64,000 bases of DNA from RFSX01 sp964495785 (GTDB lineage: Bacteria > Bacteroidota > Bacteroidia > Chitinophagales > Saprospiraceae), in assembly GCA_964495785.1 (NCBI GenBank), contig CAZBXL010000002.1, positions 62,001 to 126,000 of the forward strand, in the 5' to 3' direction. Below the pieces are notes generated by a model, which was not told the DNA's origin, did no database searches, and was given only the letters and a program-made list of their open reading frames with translations. Every line of letters begins with the position of its first letter. Position 1 is the first letter of the stretch. Below, one piece after another: positions 63,883 to 64,000 of this stretch. Both the position numbers and the translations under genes were made by a program.

Positions 63883-63942
63883 GTTGAGCCCATGACCTCT
63901 TGACTGCCAGTCAAGCACTCTATCCAGCTGTTCTAAGGTTCC
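63869..63942 (-). tRNA. Degenerate tRNA-Ala(GGC)-like sequence
   Basis: On the minus strand these 74 bases have a good anticodon arm (CTTGA/TCAAG, loop CTGGCAG, anticodon GGC), a canonical D-loop (AGCTGGATA) and AGAGGTC. The acceptor stem GGAACCT/AGGCTCC has one A-C mismatch, the D-stem GAAC/GAGT has two mismatches, and the T-arm pairs badly (ATGGG with CATGT). It is probably a tRNA pseudogene. Confidence 0.5.
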
Positions 63943-64000
63943 TACCCATTTAATTTATTGGACAAGATAAATAAATATGCTAATCATCGTTTGACTCAAA

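Overview
The window looks like chromosomal DNA of a free-living, low-GC member of the Bacteroidota, most likely a Saprospiria-like marine or aquatic gliding bacterium. The support is three very large secreted proteins ending in the type B C-terminal domain of the type IX secretion system (T9SS), two PorP/SprF-type membrane proteins, a PorV/PorQ-type protein, many lipoproteins, and starts without Shine-Dalgarno sequences. No phage, insertion sequence, CRISPR array or rRNA operon was seen.

Layout. 1-577: N-terminal part of a group II PLP-dependent decarboxylase that runs off the left edge. 719-8626 (minus): T9SS cluster of PorP/SprF, a PorE-like TPR/propeller/OmpA protein and a 1442-aa adhesin. 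8951-21850 (plus): sirtuin, DUF2304 membrane protein, two GT4 glycosyltransferases, an ABC exporter pair, dTDP-4-dehydrorhamnose reductase, a second T9SS adhesin, riboflavin synthase, an L,D-transpeptidase, a FadL-like porin and DNA polymerase III delta. 21834-27081: small membrane protein, PorV-like protein, DUF1801 protein, LON-domain protein, OmpA protein and a membrane-anchored tandem helix-hairpin-helix protein.

27230-39963 is a catabolic island for uronate-containing polysaccharides. On the minus strand it reads GH88, GH2, DUF4861, SDR mannonate oxidoreductase, UxaC, TRAP transporter P-Q-M, KduD, KduI, with a convergent bicupin gene. Extracellular or periplasmic GH88/GH2 would release unsaturated and saturated uronates, the TRAP system would import them, KduI/KduD would handle the unsaturated product and UxaC plus the SDR the saturated one. 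There is no SusC/SusD pair.

40302-50846 holds a small DUF2158-like protein, an MsrA-MsrB fusion, PlsC, a second adhesin/PorP pair with a 1637-aa protein (choice-of-anchor L, P-domain, SprB repeats), and SppA. 50970-52753 looks like two adjacent integron-type gene cassettes without an integrase: a HigBA toxin-antitoxin pair and a DUF6624 lipoprotein, each ending in an attC-like site whose R'' box is complementary to the cassette's own 5' end. 52801-59015 holds NDH-2, lipoproteins, and a GH32 fructanase next to an MFS sugar porter. 59278-62211 is a lipoprotein / ECF sigma / anti-sigma / outer-membrane-barrel operon; the anti-sigma has one inner-membrane helix, a long disordered linker and a predicted outer-membrane beta-barrel, like the dual membrane-spanning (Dma) anti-sigma factors described in Bacteroides. 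The right end has a metallophosphoesterase, two small membrane proteins and a degenerate tRNA-Ala-like sequence.
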